Positions 47,456 to 59,400 of a stretch of DNA of 64,000 nt are shown piece by piece. Below the pieces are notes generated by a model. That model worked only from the letters and a program-made list of their open reading frames with translations, was not told the origin of the DNA and searched no databases. Origin of the DNA: Acholoe squamosa (taxonomy: Eukaryota; Annelida; Polychaeta; Phyllodocida; Polynoidae). The position numbers and the translations under genes are program-made. Numbering within the stretch: the first letter of the stretch is position 1; each line of letters opens with the position of its first letter. The DNA lies in assembly GCA_949317995.1 (NCBI GenBank), contig OX439043.1, forward strand, positions 3,216,501 through 3,280,500. The letters run 5' to 3'.

Positions 47456-48088
47456 CATTCTGAAGGTCATGGGTGCAATGATAAAGCAGGGTTTACATTC
47501 TGAAGGTTAATGGTGCAATGATAAAGCAGGGTTAACATTCTGAAGGTCAATGGTGCAATGATAAAGCAGGGTTTACATTCTGAAGGTCAATGGTGCAATG
47601 GTAAAGCAAGGTTAACATTCTGAAGGTCAATGGTGCAATGACAAAGCAGGGTTAACATTCTGAAGGTCAATGGTGCAATGATAAAGCAGGGTTTACATTC
47701 TGAAGGTCAATGGTGGAATTATAAAGCAGGGTTAACATTCTGAAGGTCAAAGGTGCAATGGTAAAGCAAGGTTAACATTCTGAAGGTCAATGGTGTAATG
47801 ATAAAGCAGGGTTAACATTCTGAAGGTCAATGGTGCAATGATAAAGCAGGGTTTACATTCTGAAGATCGATGGTGCAATGATAAAGCAGGGTTAACATTC
47901 TGAAGGTCAATGGTGCAATGATAAAGCAGGGTTTACATTCTGAAGATCGATGGTGCAATGATAAAGCAGGGTTAACATTCTGAAGGTCAATGGTGCAATG
48001 ATAAAGCAGGGTTTACATTCTGAAGGTCGATGGTGCAATGATAAAGCAGGGTTAACATTCTGAAGGTCAATGGTGTAATGATAAAGCA
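47451..48088. repeat. 40-bp minisatellite, 16 copies, partly dimeric
   Basis: The unit is gttaacattctgaaggtcaa + tggtgcaatgataaagcagg. gttaac and gtttac units tend to alternate, so an 80-bp dimer is the unit in parts. Confidence 0.95.
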
Positions 48089-48215
48089 TGCCTATTGGTT
48101 ATCGTGATGCTCAAATGTAGTGCAATACAAAGCTTCATTCATGCATCATGCCGGCCCTGCTCCTGGAGGCCCAGCATGATGCACCAATGAAGTATTTCCT
48201 TGGTGCATCATGGCA
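48089..48215. mobile_element. MITE half after the 40-bp array
   Basis: cctattggttatcgtgatgc, then cattcatgcatcatgccggc, then CCAATGAAGTATTTCCTTGG. The array sits inside the element. Confidence 0.6.
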
Positions 48216-48639
48216 GCTAGTGTGTATTATTCAATATTGCACAAATAATTCCTCCCCCAGGGAAAACAGGGATTTTGAAAGTTTTGATAAAACACAGGTG
48301 AAAAAAAAGGAGAAAAGAAATATTGACACTTAGAGGAAAGGCTCTGAGGCCCAGTATAAAAAAGCTCAATGCCAGATTGTCATAAAGCTCATGAAAAGCA
48401 GAACTAGGAGCACACAATACTCTGGTGGTTGTTGTTAATGTTTTATATCGATATCATCTTTTTGCTCCTGTGGCCGTGAGGTATTGTGTTGGTGTACATG
48501 TACTCTGGGTGTGTGTCATGTTCTTATTACATATATTAGTACAGACACACTGACCCTAAGGTGGTGTGTGTGTGGGGGGGGGGGGATGACCAGTAGCTGT
48601 GGACAAGTAGGACGTCATATCGTGGTCAGTGTGAGGATG

Positions 48640-48768
48640 ACCAGGGGGTCAATGGTAATATGCACTGTAAAGAAAGTCGTTGAAATAACGGCAAAATCCT
48701 TATCCAAGATAGCCACTTAGTGCCGCTAAAGTGCTGTAAAACACAAATTAATCAATCAATCAATCTTA
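48640..48768 (+). repeat. retroelement 3' end with (AATC)n tail
   Basis: cttagtgccgctaaagtgct, then gtaaaacacaaattaatcaa and tcaatcaat. Similar tail to 20262-20338. Confidence 0.5.
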
Positions 48769-48940
48769 TCCAAAAGTTGTCAGAGATCCGTCATTACTTT
48801 CATGGAGATTCCTTCTACCACCTGGGGCTTCTTGTAACAGCTGAGATTCCTTGTACCACCTGGGGCTTCTTGTAACAGCTATCCACCACCCCCCCCCCCA
48901 CCACCAGCTCACACCCCACCACAGGGCCTGTGGAAACTTG

Positions 48941-49529
48941 CTGCCTACCTCAGTGACACATAGAGCTCAGTGGTTGTTAACCCTGCCTACCTCAGTGACA
49001 CATAGAGCTCAGTGGTTGTTAACCCTGCCTACCTCAGTGGCACATAGAGCTCAGTGGTTGTTAACCCTGCCTACCTCAGTGCCACATAGAGGTCAGTGGT
49101 TGTTAACCCTGCCTACCTCAGTGACACATAGAGCTCAGTGGTTGTTAACCCTGCCTACCTCAGTGCCACATAGAGCTCAGTTGTTGTTAACCCCGTCCAC
49201 CTCAGTGCCACATAGAGCTCAGTTGTTGTTAACCCCGTCCACCTCAGTGCCACATAGAGCTCAGTGGTTGTTAACCCTGCCCACCTCAGTGACACATAGA
49301 GCTCAGTGGTTGTTAACCCTGCCCACCTCAGTGACACATAGAGCTCAGTCACTATTAACCCCGTCCACCTCAGTGACACATAGAGCTCAGTGGTTGTTAA
49401 CCCTGCCTACCTCAGTGACACATAGAGCTCAGTTGTTGTTAACCCCGTCCACCTCAGTGACACATAGAGCTCAGTGGTTGTTAACCCTGCCCACCTCAGT
49501 GACACATAGAGCTCAGTGGTTGTTAACCC
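48941..49529. repeat. 42-bp minisatellite, 14 copies
   Basis: The unit is ctgcctacctcagtgacaca + tagagctcagtggttgttaacc. As 42 is divisible by three both strands stay open (14-residue repeat on the plus strand), but there is no start context or non-repeat domain. Confidence 0.95.
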
Positions 49530-49711
49530 TTAAGGGGCTGCTGATGCATTAATGCATCATGGCAACCCTTCGGGAGTTTGAGTATCAACCCCGAAGGGTC
49601 GTCATGATGCATGAATGTAGCCCTGGCGAGTAGCTCGCCAGGGCTGCATTGATGCATCATGACGACCAATGGGCATGGTGCATTAATGCACCAGTGGTCC
49701 TTCAAGGGTTA
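49528..49711. mobile_element. palindromic TTAA-type MITE, well preserved
   Basis: TTAACCCTTAAGGGGCTGCT left and GGTCCTTCAAGGGTTAA right, so TTAA on both sides. One strong module, GTAGCCCTGGCGAG / CTCGCCAGGGCTGC. The 42-bp array abuts its left end. Confidence 0.85.
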
Positions 49712-50059
49712 AGTCATTAGTAATACATATATGCTGTATGATTAACAAGGATGACGTCCAAGGGGGCTGTGAGGGTCAGAGGTTCATGCACATCATAGGA
49801 CGTCCACATATTGTGTGTCTGTGGACTGTTATGCTGAAGGGATGCCCCATTAAGAGGTGTACAGAGCATCCTTATACCTTGGCTGCTCACACATTGTGTG
49901 TTCGTACATAGAGATGGTACCTTATCTGGATTGTCAGTCAATACGTAAAATCGCATGACACCGGCTTTTGCCATCAAACTCGCTGCCGGACTGGCAGAAA
50001 TCGCCAGACTGTGGGACATGTAATCTTGGGACATTGGACTACATTTTGTTTCGTTGCAG
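49712..50059. other. unique stretch
   Basis: No supported gene. Confidence 0.4.
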
Positions 50060-50654
50060 CTTGCAAATCAGACCATTACCAAGGTTTTTATTGCCTAAAA
50101 GAAAAAGACATTACTCTTCGATCTGGGTCTGCATAAAAATAAACCTGCAGGTCTGAATGGCCTGTGCAGGGGGAAAACTTTCATGTGGTTTTGTAGGGTT
50201 CTCCTTTGTCTCTAGGATCTCCATGTTATCTGTTGCCAATTTCTTTTAGAAAGATGACCAAAGTGGAAAGTTCACTCGCATTATATCGACCACAAGGTTC
50301 ATGGTTCTCAAATTCATGCTCCCTTCTAGTCTGATTGTCATGAATGACATCTGTGTCTTGCAGGTATACGGCCAACACTATACATGTAGGTTTGTCGACT
50401 TCTGCTATCCTGAAAAACTGCAGCCCCCAAGAAGCAATGCCATACAATTTATCTCGAGTTGAATACGAAAGCCCCATAGCTTTAACCAAGAACCTCTGTA
50501 TTGCACCCCCATACCACACTGTCGGGTAGATCATTGCAAATGGCCACATAACTAATGATGAAATGATTACTGATACCAAATAAATGAACTTTTGAACTTT
50601 TCTAATAAAAACAACTTGAGATAAATACAAAGGAGTACTCGAATCGGTCCCCAC
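50060..50654 (-). pseudogene. probable LINE reverse-transcriptase C-terminal remnant
   Basis: The minus strand is open for 142 codons (50654 to 50226): FIRKVQKFIYLVSVIISSLV, then MIYPTVWYGGA, STRDKLYGIAS, and later EHEFENHEPCGRYNASE. This order recalls the C-terminal region of CR1/L2/Rex-type reverse transcriptases: KxQxRxYFLRxL, then ...VxWYGGxxxxxDKxKLxxI.xxAS, then HPL..EFE.LPSGRRY. Past the stop a reading with RRVMSFSF and AIKTLV would fit the SFIPxAIKxLN end. The catalytic core is absent. An alternative (acyltransferase-like membrane exon) fits less well. Confidence 0.45.
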
Positions 50655-50663
50655 TGAGGGTTA

Positions 50664-51196
50664 TCACACAAGACAAAGCCTCTTTACTGATCTATATATC
50701 GTATATCATGATGTTCATATTAGTATCACAACGAGGCACAAGGTCACACAAGACAAAGCCTGTTTACTGATCTATATATCGTATATCATGATGTTCATAT
50801 TAGTATCACAACGAGGCACAAGGTCACACAAGACAAAGCCTGTTTACTGATCTATATATCGTATATCATGATGTTCATATTAGTATCACAACGAGGCACA
50901 AGGTCACACAAGACAAAGCCTGTTTACTGATCTATATATCGTATATCATGATGTTCATATTAGTATCACAACGAGGCACAAGGTCACACAAGACAAAGCC
51001 TGTTTACTGATCTATATATCGTATATCATGATGTTCATATTAGTATCACAACGAGGCACAAGGTCACACAAGACAAAGCCTGTTTACTGATCTATATATC
51101 GTATATCATGATGTTCATATTAGTATCACAACGAGGCACAAGGTCACACAAGACAAAGCCTGTTTACTGATCTATATATCGTATATTATGATGTTC
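50664..51196. repeat. 80-bp array, 6.6 almost identical copies
   Basis: The unit starts tcacacaagacaaagcctgt and ends cacaacgaggcacaagg. Only the first and last units carry changes. A lone piece (ttagtatcacaacgaggcac + aaggt) is at 54627-54650. Confidence 0.95.
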
Positions 51197-51198
51197 AT

Positions 51199-51229
51199 TA
51201 TTCTATGGTCTTAGACAGACCATAGAATA
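51199..51229. repeat. perfect 13-bp hairpin at array end
   Basis: TATTCTATGGTCT, loop tagac, AGACCATAGAATA. Confidence 0.85.
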
Positions 51230-51544
51230 CTTACAAGAACCATGTTCACCGATGTTGAATCGCCCTTCTAGTGTAGACTTGCTATAGCCTAGTCACATAT
51301 TGCCCTTTTTTTACTCATAGGATTACACATAGGGTTGCACAGGGACCAACCAATCCTTTTAATATTGGCTGTTAGTGCTTGGACAAAGAAAGTCTACTCA
51401 CCCTGGATATAGCTGTGAAAACCCAGTTTAACCCTTTAATGCACTGGTGTCTGTTTCTATAGGGGTATACATAGGGCAGTGCATAGGGTTTATGATGCAT
51501 TGATTCACACTGTGATCCTTACAGGATTAGCAGGCTGTCCAGGG
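51230..51544. other. unique stretch
   Basis: Includes a partial MITE end (gtttaaccctttaatgcact) at 51428. Nothing else. Confidence 0.4.
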
Positions 51545-52885
51545 GCCGCACATACTTCCCTATGATGCATTGATGCACTTTAACCCTTTGTGGATGGCAT
51601 GATGCATTGATACACAGTCAACCCTTTATGAATGGCATGATGCATTGATTCACTTTCAGCCTTTATAGATAGCATGATGCATTGATGCACATTTAACCCT
51701 TTATGGATAGCATGATGCATTGATGCACATTTAACTCTTTGTGATTGGCATGATGCATTGATGTACATCTAACCCTTTATAGATAGCATGATGCATTGGT
51801 GCACATTTAACCCTTTATGGATAGCATGATGCATTGATGCACAGTTAACCCATTATGAATGGCATGATGCATTGATGCACTTGAACCCTTTAAGAATGGC
51901 ATGATGCATTGATGTACTTTAACCCTTTATGAATGGCATGATGCATTGATGCACAGTTAACCTGTTATGAATGGCATGATGCATTGATGCACGGTTAACC
52001 CTCTATGAATGACATGATGCATTGATGCACTTTAACCCTTTATTGAAGGCATGATGGATTGATGTGCAGTTAACCCTTTATGGGTGGCATGATGCATTGA
52101 TACACAGTTAACCCTTTATGAATGGCATGATGCATTGATGCACATCTAACCCTTTATAGATAGCATGATGCATTAATGCACATTTAACCCTTCATGGATG
52201 GCAAGATGCAGTGATGCACATTTAACCCTTTATGGATGGCAAGATACAGTGATGCACATTTAACCCATTATGGATGGCAAGATGCAGTTATGCACAGTTA
52301 ACCCTTTATGAATGGCATGATGCATTGATGTACTTTAACCCTCTTGGATAGCATGATGCATTGATGCACAGTTAACCCTTTATGGATTTCACAAAGCATT
52401 GATGCACATTTAACCCTTTATGGGTGGCATGATGCGGTGATGCACAGTTAACCCTTTATGAATGGCATGATGCATTGACACACTTTAACCTGTTAAGAAT
52501 GGCATGATGCAGTGATGCACTTTTACCCTTTATTGGTGGCATGGATTGATGCACAGTTAACCCTTTATGAATGGCATGATGCATTGATGCACATTTAACC
52601 CTTTATAAATGGCATGATGCAATGATACACAGTTAACCCTTTATGAATGGCATGATGCATTGATGCACAGTTAACCCTTTATGGATAACATGATGCATTG
52701 ATGCACTTTAACCCTTTATGGGTGGCATGATGCATTGATACACAGTTAACCCTTTATGAATGGCATGATGCATTGATACACAGTTAACCCCTTAGGGATA
52801 GCATGATGCATTGATGCAGTCAACCCTTTATTGATAGACAAGGCATTGATGTGCAGTTAACCCTTTTATTGATGTCATGATGCAT
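51545..52885. repeat. 38-bp minisatellite made on a MITE end, about 35 copies
   Basis: The unit is gttaaccctttatgaatggc + atgatgcattgatgcaca. Both the AACCCTTTA terminus and the gatgcattgatgca border are MITE sequence. Units vary a good deal. Confidence 0.95.
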
Positions 52886-54545
52886 TGTCAGCAAATATGT
52901 CAGTAATAATGCACTATTTGTCAGCAATTAGTCAATTTATGTTAGTAATTACTCACTTTTTGTCAGTAATTAGTCCAAATATGTCAGTAATAATGCACTA
53001 TTTGTCAGCAATTAGTCAATTTATGTTAGTAATTACTCACTTTCTGTCAGTAATTACTCACTTTTTGTCAGTAATTAGTCCAAATATGTCAGTAATAATG
53101 CACTATTTGTCAGCAATTAGTCAATACATGTTAGTAATTGCTCATTATTGGTCAGCAGTTCATCAACATATGACAGTAATCACTCACTTTTTGTCAATAT
53201 CTGATTGAATATTGAAAATTGAATTGAAAATAGCATTGAAAATTGCATTTAAAACTCGGGTCTTTTAGGTCTTAGACCTAACCTGCTCCATCTTATAACA
53301 ACACTTAGTCCACATATGTCAGTAATTACTCACAATTTATCAGATATTAGTCAATATATGTCAGTAATTACTTGCCATTTATCAGCAATTAGTCAATATA
53401 TGTTAGTAATTACTCACCATTTGTTAGCAATTAGTCGAAATATGTCAGTATTTACTCACAATCTGTCAGCAATTAGTCAATATATAACCAAGGAATAGCC
53501 ATTGATTCAATTGTGCATCCTCCCTTTCTCACAATTTGTCAGATATTAGTAAAAATATGTCAGTATCTATGGACTATTTGTTAGCAATTAGTTAATATAT
53601 GTTAGTAATTGTTCACTATTTGTCAGCAATTTGTCAATATATGTCAGTAAGTACTCACTATTTGTCAGCAATTAATCAATATATGTCAGTATTTACTTAC
53701 TATTTCAGCACTAGTAATTGTTCACTATTTGTCAGCAATTCGTCAATATATATCAGTATAATTTTACTCACAATTTGTCAGCAATTAATCAATATATGTC
53801 AGTACTAAGTCACTCTATATCAGCAATTGTCAATACATGTCAGTATTTACTCACAATCTGTCAGCATTTAGTCAATATATAACAGAGAAATAGCCATTGA
53901 TTCAATTGTGCATCCTGCCTTGACTGGTATGTGTCAAAATATGTCAGTATATATGGACTATTTGTCAGGAATTAGTTAATATAATTATGTTAGTAATTAT
54001 TCACTATTTGTCAGCAATTAGTCAATACATGGTAGTGGTTACTTACATTTTATCAGCATTTAGTCAATATATGTAAGTAACTGCTCACTATTTGTCAGCA
54101 ATTAGTCTAAATGTCAGTAATTGCTCACTATTTGTCAGCAATCATTCAATATATATTAGTAATTACTCACTTTTTGTCAGCAATTAGTCGATATATGTCA
54201 GTAATTGCTCATAACTTATCTGAAATTAGTCAATATATGTCAGTAATTACTCACTCATTTTCAGCAATTAGTCAATATATGTCAGTAATTACTCACTCTC
54301 TGTCAGCAATTATTCAGGATATGTCAGTACTTAGTCACTAGATATCAGAAATTAGTCAACACATGTCAGTATTTACATACAATTTGTCAGCAATTAGTCA
54401 ATAAATGTCAGTATTTTACTCACTTTTTGTCAGCATTCAGTCAATATATGCCAGTACCTCCTCCTATGTCGGTAATAATGCAGTATTTGTGAGCAACTAT
54501 TCAATATATGTCAGTAATTACTCACTATTTGTCAGCAATTAGTTA
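52886..54545. repeat. 42-bp minisatellite, about 38 copies, with 395-bp block duplication
   Basis: The unit is gtcagcaattagtcaatata + tgtcagtaattactcactattt. A non-unit insert (tagccattgattcaattgtg) recurs at 53497 and 53891. It is interrupted at 53200-53300 by unrelated sequence. Several 14-residue repeat frames are by-products. Confidence 0.95.
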
Positions 54546-55140
54546 AAGCATAGTTTAGCATAGCACATAGAACACAGTTGCCCATAGATCATTTTAGGGC
54601 AATGCCCTATCCTTAGACATTTTATTAGTATCACAACGAGGCACAAGGTTGTAACCACACCCTAGCTTAATCAATGCATCACTTGGTGCATTTGGACCAA
54701 TTGTGACGTCATTCAGTGCACCAAATAAGCCTGCCCTCTGCCCTTAAGATAGCAGATATGTTACTGAATACGTCACTTTTTATTTAATTTAAAAACTAGC
54801 AAAAGAGGTCATGATGAAAAATGGGTGGTCGGAATATCATCATGGTGGCTACTTAGGAACGTGAATCTGAAGGCATCGTGATGCCAGGTAATGGTCTTAC
54901 CGTTTAAGGTCCACTGATCATGTCCTATGATGCACCAAGAAAGTGCTGCCGATAATTGTGACATCATACCAGGTACCTTGTACTTCATTGTGAAGATATT
55001 CGCCAGGGCTACATTAATACATAATGCATTATTGGAACACTTGTGTAATAAGGACCAGGGGTGGCGAAGTATTCAATTCTATAAGCAGCTGGGTGCTTAA
55101 ACGCACTACTTCGGTATACACATACAATATCTAAGAAATT
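54546..55140. other. mixed remnants
   Basis: A piece of the 80-bp unit (54627-54650), a relative of the 26.4-26.8 kb MITE flank (54690-54815), and a worn palindromic MITE (54893-55030). Confidence 0.5.
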
Positions 55141-55179
55141 GAGCCTGGTGTGGAGGGCATTATCCCACAATCATGCCCA

Positions 55180-55235
55180 GCCCGAGGGCATGGCCAGGTC
55201 AGGCTGCGCAGCAGCCCCTGGCCATGCCCTCGGGC
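55180..55235. repeat. perfect 19-bp hairpin
   Basis: GCCCGAGGGCATGGCCAGG at 55180-55198 pairs with CCTGGCCATGCCCTCGGGC at 55217-55235. The 18-base loop contains gctgcgcagc. Probably the core of a MITE that also includes the agggcattatccca repeats around it. Confidence 0.8.
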
Positions 55236-55767
55236 TCAATTTCGGCTCAATTTCGGTTCTACCATAGGTTATTTTGAGTATATTAACTTGAATTATCGTT
55301 AGTATGACATCATTGGTCCGAGAGGGCATTATCCTCAGGGCATTATCCCAGGATTAAGCCCTGCTAGCCTCGTTTTGGTTAACATTGAACTCTATGGGAT
55401 CAAGATGCCCTCTGTTCCTGCCTATGGTAGAACCCTATATAATAACATAATGAGCCTTCTTCGTACCCCCTGTCGGTCAGTGTACGACACCTCTACACGA
55501 CTTCCTCACTGCCCCACATACCTCCTCATTATACCTACATATTACTCCTGTCAGCGGGGCCCACCCCCGACCCCTCACAGTTTGTATGCTCCTCTCTCTG
55601 CCAGCTGGTGAGGTTTGTACACATAACTATGTCAGATTACTCTGCGTGAGAACATGGGGGCGGACAGTTATCACAACAAAGGTGTCCCGAGTACATGTGT
55701 ACTTAGACCATGGACTGTATGTACCGGGTGGTGTACCTACTCGTGTGAGTATGATTGAACGATAGAG
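55236..55767. other. unique stretch
   Basis: The open frame at 55375-55611 has no recognisable domain. Nothing else. Confidence 0.35.
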
Positions 55768-56300
55768 CAGCTCATGGTGAGAGGAGCAGCTCATGATGAG
55801 AGGAGCAGCTCATGATGAGAGGATAAGCTCATGGTGAGGGGAACAGCTTGTGGTGAGGGGAAAAGCTCATGGTGAGGGGGAAACTCATGGTGAGAGGAGC
55901 AGCTCATGGTGAGAGGAGCAGCTCATGATGAGGGCAACAGCTCATGGTGAGGGGAACAGCTCATGGTGAGGGGAGCAGCTCATGGTGAGGAGAGCAGCTC
56001 ATGGTGAGGAGAGCAGCTCATGGTGAGAGCAGCTCATGGTGAGAGGAACAGCTCATTGTGAGAGGAGCAGCTCATGGTGAGGGGAGCAGCTCATTTTGAG
56101 AGGAGCAGTTCATGGTGAGGGCAGCAGCTTATTGTGAGGGGAGCAGGTCATGGCAAGGGCAGCACCTCAGGATTTAGGGGAGCAGCTCACGGTCAGGGGA
56201 GCAGCTCACGGTCAGGGGAGTAGCTCACGGTCAGGGGAGCAGCTCATGGTCAGGAGAGCAGCTCATGTTCAGGAGAGCAGCTCATGATGAGAGTAGCTCA
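55768..56300. repeat. 20-21-bp minisatellite (agcagctcatggtgagggg), about 26 copies
   Basis: Units of agcagctcatggtgagggg with frequent single changes and a few short units. The last part changes to cacggtcagggg. Confidence 0.9.
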
Positions 56301-56414
56301 TAGGGGAAACCCAAATGAGCAACTTGATTTCACAACGACCAGTTTAGCATTTTGGGGGTGCAGCTTTCAGGGGGGGAGACATGCAGTGCGGAGAGTGGAG
56401 TGAGTGGTACCTGG

Positions 56415-59400
56415 AGGAGGGATGGCTATGGAGGGGTTAATGTGTGCAGGGCTGTAGAGGGAGGGGAGGGGTTAATGTGTGCAGGGGTGTAAGGAGGGAG
56501 GGGAGGGGTTAATTTGTGCAGGGGTGTAAGGGGGGAGGGGAGGGGTTAATGTGTGCACGGCTGTAGGGGGAGGGGAGGGGTTAATGTGTGCACGGCTGTA
56601 GAGGGAGGGGAGGGGTTAATGTGTGCACGGCTGTAAGGGGGGAGGGGAGGGGTTAATGTGTGCAGGGGTGTAAGGGGGAGGGGAGGGGTTAATGTGTGCA
56701 CGGCTGTAAGGGGGGAGGGGAGGGGTTAATGTGTGCACGGCTGTAAGGGGGAGGGGAGGGGTTAATGTGTGTAGGGCTGTAAGGGGGGAGGGATGGGGTT
56801 AATGTGTACAGGGCTGTAAGGGGGAGGGGAGGGGTTAATGTGTGCAGGGGTGTAAGGAGGGAGGGGAGGGGTTAATGTGTGCAGGGGTGTAAGGAGGAAG
56901 GGGAGGGGTTAATGTGTGCTGGACTGTAGGGGGAGGAGAGGGGTTAATGTGTGCAGGACTGTATAGGGAGGGGAGGGGTTAATATGTGCAGGGCTGTAAG
57001 GGGGAGGGAAGGGGTTAATGTGTGCACGGCTGTAGGGGTAGGGGAGGGGTTAATGTGTGCACGGCTGTAAGGGGGGAGGGGAGGGGTTAATGTGTGCTGG
57101 GTTGTAAGGGGGAGGGGAAGGGTTAATGTGTGCAGGACTGTAGGGGGAGGGGAGGGGTTAATGTGTGCACGGCTGTATGGTGGGAGGGGAGGGGTTAATG
57201 TGTGCATGGCTGTAAGGGGGAGGGGAGGGGTTAATGTGTGCAGGGCTGTAAGGAGGGAGGGGAGGGGTTAATGTGTGCAGGGGTGTAAGAAGGGAGGGGG
57301 GGTTAATGTGTGCAGGACTGTAAGGGGGAAGGGGAGGGGTTAATGTGTGCAGGACTGTAGGGGGAGGGGAGGGGTTAATGTGTGCAGGGCTGTAAGGGGG
57401 GAGGGAAGGGGTTAATGTGTGCAGGGGTGTAAGGAGGGAGGGGAGGGGTTAATGTGTGCAGGTCTGTATGGTGGGAGGGGAGGGGTTAATGTGTGCAGGG
57501 GTGTAAGGAGGGAGGGGAGGGGTTAATGTGTGCTGGACTGTAGGGGAGGGGAGGGGTTAATGTGTGCAGGACTGTAGAGGGAGGGGAGGGGTTAATATGT
57601 GCAGGGCTGTAAGGGGGAGGGAAGGGGTTAATGTGTGCACGGCTGTAGGGGGAGGGGAGGGGTTAATGTGTGCACGGCTGTAAGGGGGAGGGGAGGGGTT
57701 AATGTGTGCAGGTCTGTAAGGGGGAGGGGTTAATGTGTGCAGGGCTGTAAGGGGGAGGGGAGGGGTTAATGTGTGCAGGACTGTAAGGGGGAGGAGAGAG
57801 GTTAATGTGTGCAGGACTGTAAGGGGGAGGGGAGGGGTTAATGTGTGCACAGCTGTAAGATGGAGGGGAGGGGTTAATGTGTGCTGGGCTGTAAGGGGGG
57901 AGGGGAGGGGTTAATGTGTACAGGGCTGTAAGGGGGGAGGGGAGGGGTTAATGTGTGCAGGGCTGTAAGGTGGAGGGGAGGGGTTAATGTGTGCAGGGCT
58001 GTAAGGGGGGAGGGGAGGGGTTAATGTGTGCAGGGCTGTAAGGGGGAGGGAAGGGGTTAATGTGTGCACGGCTGTAGGGGTAGGGGAGGGGTTTATGTGT
58101 GCACGGCTGTAAGGGGGGAGGGGAGGGGTTAATGTGTGCTGGGCTGTAAGGGGGAGGGGAAGGGTTAATGTGTGCAGGACTGTAGGGGGAGGGGAGGGGT
58201 TAATGTGTGCACGGCTGTATGGTGGGAGGGGAGGGGTTAATGTGTGCAGGGCTGTAAGGGGAGGGGAGGGGTTAATGTGTGCAGGGCTGTAAGGAGGGAG
58301 GGGAGGGGTTAATGTGTGCAGGGGTGTAAGGAGGGAGGGGAGGGGTTAATGTGTGCAGGACTGTAAGGGGGAAGGGGAGGGGTTAATGTGTGCAGGGCTG
58401 TAAGGGGGGAGGGGAGGGGTTAATGTGTGCAGGGCTGTAAGGGGGGAGGGGAGGGGTTAATGTGTGCATGGGTGTAAGGAGGGAGGGGAGGGGTTAATGT
58501 GTGCAGGTCTGTATGGTGGGAGGGGAGGGGTTAATGTGTGCAGGGGTGTAAGGAGGGAGGGGAGGGGTTAATGTGTGCTGGACTGTAGGGGGAGGGGAGG
58601 GGTTAATGTGTGCAGGACTGTAGAGGGAGGGGAGGGGTTAATATGTGCAGGGCTGTAAGGGGGAGGGAAGGGGTTAATGTGTGCACGGCTGTAGGGGGAG
58701 GGGAGGGGTTAATGTGTGCACGGCTGTAAGGGGGGAGGGGAGGGGTTAATGTGTGCACGGCTGTAAGGGGGAGGGGAGGGGTTAATGTGTGCAGGGGTGT
58801 AAGGAGGGAGGGGAGGGGCTAATGTGTGTGGACTGTAGTGGGAGGGGAGGGGTTAATGTGTGCAGGACTGTAGAGGGAGGGGAGGGGTTAATATGTGCAG
58901 GGCTGTAAGGGGGAGGGAAGGGGTTAATGTGTGCACGGCTGTAGGGGGAGGGGAGGGGTTAATGTGTGCACGGCTGTAAGGGGGAGGGGTTAATGTGTGC
59001 TGGGCTGTAAGGGGGGAGGGGAGGGGTTAATGTGTGCAGGACTGTAAGGGGGAGGGGAGGGGTTATTGTGTGCAGGTCTGTATGGTGGGAGGGGAGGGGT
59101 TAATGTGTGCAGGGCTGTAAGGGGGGAGGGGAGGAGTTAATGTGTGCAGGACTGTAAGGGGGAGGGGAGGGGTTAATGTGTGCAGGGCTGTAAGGGGGAG
59201 GGGAGGAGTTAATGTGTGCAGGACTGTAAGCGGGAGGGGAGGGGTTAATGTGTGCAGGGCTGTAAGGGGGAGGGGTTAAAGTGTGCAGGGCTGTAAGGGG
59301 GGAGGGGAGGGGTTAATGTGTGCTGGGCTGTAAGGGGGGAGGGGAGGAGTTAATGTTTGCAGGACTGTAAGGGGGAGGGGAGGGGTTAATGTGTGCAGGG

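Noticed and set aside
48851..49552. 233-codon open frame with a 14-residue repeat
   Set aside because: It is the 42-bp minisatellite read in a frame that stays open because the unit is a multiple of three; the other strand is open as well.
50226..50654. N-terminal exon of a lysophosphatidic-acid acyltransferase
   Set aside because: A hydrophobic segment and DKPTCIV suggested it, but no HxxxxD block follows and the order of motifs fits a LINE C-terminus better.
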